A stretch of 5,813 bases of DNA from Synergistaceae bacterium (GTDB taxonomy: Bacteria; Synergistota; Synergistia; Synergistales; Aminobacteriaceae): the NCBI GenBank assembly GCA_031289165.1, contig JAITPZ010000293.1, forward strand, positions 1 through 5,813, written 5' to 3'. Both the position numbers and the translations under genes were made by a program. Positions 4,071-5,813 of the stretch are shown here, piece by piece. Position 1 is the stretch's first letter. Each line of letters starts with the position of its first letter. The notes below the pieces were generated by a model. The model worked only from the letters and a program-made list of their open reading frames with translations, was not told the DNA's origin and searched no databases.

Positions 4071-5714
4071 ATGGCTTTCACCATTAAATTCAAGGATGGA
4101 AAATATGTAACTGCCGAAACGCCGCTTTCCGGACGCAACGTGATGGCCGAGCTGTCCATTCCCGCGGACGACAGTCTCGTCGCGTGGCGCGTCAACAACT
4201 ACGTGCGGCCCCTGGAGTGGGTCGTCGAGGACGACACGACGGCGGAGTTCATTTATACCTCGTCGCAGGAGGGGCTGCAGATTTACAAGCGCACGCTCGA
4301 CTTTCTCTTCGTCATCGCGTGTTCGAAAGAATTCGGCCGCAGGGTGGTTCTGCGTCACTCCATCAACGAGGGGCACTACTGGGAGTTCGAGGACGGGGAG
4401 ATCACGCAGTCCGACGTATACCGGTTGCACGCGGCCATGAGCGATATGGTCCGGCAGGAGACCCCGATCATCCGGAAGATTCTGCCCATCGACAAGGCGA
4501 AACGCATCTTCGAGAGGCAGGGGGAGCCGGAGATCGCGGAGCTGTTTGTCCGAGCCAACATGGACCCCGTTGAGGTCTATCGCTGCGGCGAGCAGTACGG
4601 GTATTTCTGCGGAACGATGGCCCCTTCCATCGGAGTGCTGAAACTGTTCGATCTCGTGTGTTTCTCCCACGGGGTCATGCTCCTGTCCCCAACGCTCTCC
4701 TCGCCGGACGGGGTGGCTCCCTTCAGGACCGACAGGGCGCTCGGCGACGTTTTTTTCGACTACGCCCACTGGCTGAAGGTTCTGGGGCTGAACTACCTCA
4801 GCAGCCTGCACCGCCTCGTGACGAACGGCAGGGGACAGGAGCTGGTCCTTATCTCCGAGGCATTCCACTCGCAGCGTCTCAGTCAGATCGCGGAGGAAAT
4901 CAACAGCCGCCCCGCGGTGAAGGCAGTCACCATCGCCGGGCCGTCGGGGTCGGGAAAGACCACGTTTTCGGAGCGCCTGAAAATTCAGCTCATCGTGTGC
5001 GGCAAGCATCCCGTGACGCTGCCGATGGACAACTACTTCCTCGACCGGGAACAGACCCCCCGGGACGAGGACGGGGCGCTCGACTACGAAATTCTGGAGG
5101 CGCTGGACCTGGAGCTTCTGAGGGACAACCTGACCCGCATCCTGCGGGGCGAGGAGGTCGTCACGCCGAGTTACGATTTCCTGCAGGGCAAAAAAAAGCC
5201 GGGCAGAGTCGTCAAACTGGGTCCCGAGGATATCCTGATTATGGAGGGCATCCACGGGCTGAACGACAGGATTCTGGAGATGCTGCCGAAGGACAGGCGA
5301 TTCACCGTTTTCGTCTCGCCCCTGACGGGCATTTGCATCGATCCCCACAACCGCACCAGCACCAGCGATAACCGTCTGCTGCGACGCATCATCCGCGACT
5401 ATCGCACGCGGGGCAAGTCCGCGGAGGAGACGCTCAAGGTCTATCCAAAGGTGGTCAGGGGCGCGATGCGCTATATCTTCCCGTACCAGAGCCGCGCGGA
5501 CGTCATCTTCAACTCGTCCCTGCCCTACGAGCTGAGCGCGCTCAAGGGGTACGTCGAGCCCGTCCTGCACACGGTGCGCGAGGACTCGCCGGTTTTTGGA
5601 GACGCGCTGCGGCTGCTCAATATTTTGAGGTTTGTGCCCTCGATTCAGTCCGAGGGTATCCCGAACAATTCCGTCATTCGCGAGTTCATTGGCGGAAGCT
5701 GCCTCAATGTTTAG
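4071..5714 (+). CDS. Nucleoside (uridine-type) kinase with TGS-like and ThrRS-like N-terminal regions
   Basis: A 547-residue P-loop kinase of the phosphoribulokinase/uridine kinase family, expected to phosphorylate a nucleoside with a nucleoside triphosphate in salvage. Residues 1-65 look like a TGS-type domain. Residues about 70-200 resemble the second additional domain of threonyl-tRNA synthetase, with HSINEGHYWEFEDG as the clearest piece. The kinase domain starts near 285: P-loop GPSGSGKTT (290-298), substrate-site MDNYF (319-323), Walker B-type ILIMEGIHG (388-396), and an arginine-rich lid RTSTSDNRLLRRIIRDYRTRG from 428. This long architecture is known from Clostridia, Thermotogae and Synergistota; the substrate cannot be told from sequence. 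GAGGGGGA 5 bases before the ATG supports the start. The stop is TAG. The next gene begins 49 bases later, suggesting one operon. Confidence 0.92.
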   Translation: MAFTIKFKDGKYVTAETPLSGRNVMAELSIPADDSLVAWRVNNYVRPLEWVVEDDTTAEFIYTSSQEGLQIYKRTLDFLFVIACSKEFGRRVVLRHSINEGHYWEFEDGEITQSDVYRLHAAMSDMVRQETPIIRKILPIDKAKRIFERQGEPEIAELFVRANMDPVEVYRCGEQYGYFCGTMAPSIGVLKLFDLVCFSHGVMLLSPTLSSPDGVAPFRTDRALGDVFFDYAHWLKVLGLNYLSSLHRLVTNGRGQELVLISEAFHSQRLSQIAEEINSRPAVKAVTIAGPSGSGKTTFSERLKIQLIVCGKHPVTLPMDNYFLDREQTPRDEDGALDYEILEALDLELLRDNLTRILRGEEVVTPSYDFLQGKKKPGRVVKLGPEDILIMEGIHGLNDRILEMLPKDRRFTVFVSPLTGICIDPHNRTSTSDNRLLRRIIRDYRTRGKSAEETLKVYPKVVRGAMRYIFPYQSRADVIFNSSLPYELSALKGYVEPVLHTVREDSPVFGDALRLLNILRFVPSIQSEGIPNNSVIREFIGGSCLNV

Positions 5715-5726
5715 AAATGCGGGCGT

Positions 5727-5740
5727 CGGCCGAAAGGCCG
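5727..5740 (+). other. GNRA-capped hairpin between kinase and next gene
   Basis: CGGCC-GAAA-GGCCG is a perfect 5-bp GC stem closed by a GAAA tetraloop, in the 49-base gap after the kinase stop. No U-tract follows, so it is not a terminator; it is probably an mRNA stability or spacing element inside the operon. Confidence 0.4.
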
Positions 5741-5763
5741 GGAGCTGAGAGGGAGGTTTCCGA

Positions 5764-5813
5764 ATGAAGGAACTGCTTGCCGTGGCGCGCGGCGAGAAGC
5801 CCGCGGATTTTGT
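5764..5813 (+). CDS. Probable adenine deaminase, N-terminal fragment cut by window edge
   Basis: The last 50 bases open a reading frame, MKELLAVARGEKPADFV, with GGGAGG (5751-5756) 7 bases before the ATG. The pattern of VARGEKPAD followed by a hydrophobic residue resembles the beginning of bacterial adenine deaminases, metal-dependent amidohydrolases that convert adenine to hypoxanthine. That role would suit a neighbour of a nucleoside kinase in a salvage operon. Only 16 full codons are visible and no catalytic residue is included, so the name is tentative; another amidohydrolase is possible. Confidence 0.55.
   Translation, partial: MKELLAVARGEKPADF

Noticed and set aside
4053..5570. Long minus-strand open frame (505 codons) opposite the kinase gene
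   Set aside because: It is the antisense shadow of a GC-rich gene; the plus-strand frame carries clear kinase motifs.
1..5813. CRISPR arrays, insertion sequences, attachment sites or phage genes
   Set aside because: No spaced direct repeats, terminal inverted repeats, transposase or integrase motifs were seen; the window looks like metabolic chromosomal DNA.

Overview
The window reads as a piece of a GC-rich, strictly anaerobic, amino-acid-fermenting bacterium. It holds a selenoprotein-dependent glycine reductase operon, a glycine riboswitch, strong AGGAGG-type ribosome binding sites and several GTG/TTG starts. Synergistota or a high-GC clostridial lineage fits best, but this is inferred from gene content; no taxonomic marker is present.

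Minus strand, 3064 down to 42: the start of a glycine reductase (grd) operon. A promoter (-35 TTGACG, -10 TATAAT) with a 14-bp perfect palindrome in its spacer is followed by a single glycine riboswitch aptamer (about 3007-2857). A leader segment after it could form alternative hairpins reaching the grdX ribosome binding site. The genes follow in the order grdX (GTG start), trxA (thioredoxin, active site A-C-G-P-C), grdE (TTG start; pyruvoyl proprotein with Asn-Cys cleavage site) and grdA. grdA is a selenoprotein whose in-frame UGA at 386-384 encodes Sec44, so an ordinary gene caller would report only its last 108 codons. grdB, grdC and grdD would be expected past the left edge. No thioredoxin reductase gene lies between grdX and trxA, where related clusters often have one. 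Together the proteins reduce glycine to acetyl phosphate and ammonia with thioredoxin as electron donor, and the riboswitch ties expression to the substrate.

Middle, 3065-4070: a terminator (3139-3164) with a curious duplicated architecture separates the grd promoter from a small minus-strand antibiotic-biosynthesis-monooxygenase (ABM/YgiN-like) gene. Upstream of that lies a doubtful two-helix membrane ORF without a standard start codon, then a divergent promoter region.

Plus strand, 4071 to the right edge: a 547-residue nucleoside (uridine-type) kinase with TGS-like and threonyl-tRNA-synthetase-like N-terminal regions, followed after 49 bases by the first 16 codons of a probable adenine deaminase. 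This pair suggests a nucleoside/purine salvage operon.

I did not find a wholly unknown system. The strongest item for follow-up is the singlet glycine riboswitch and its possible control of the grd operon through the grdX ribosome binding site.
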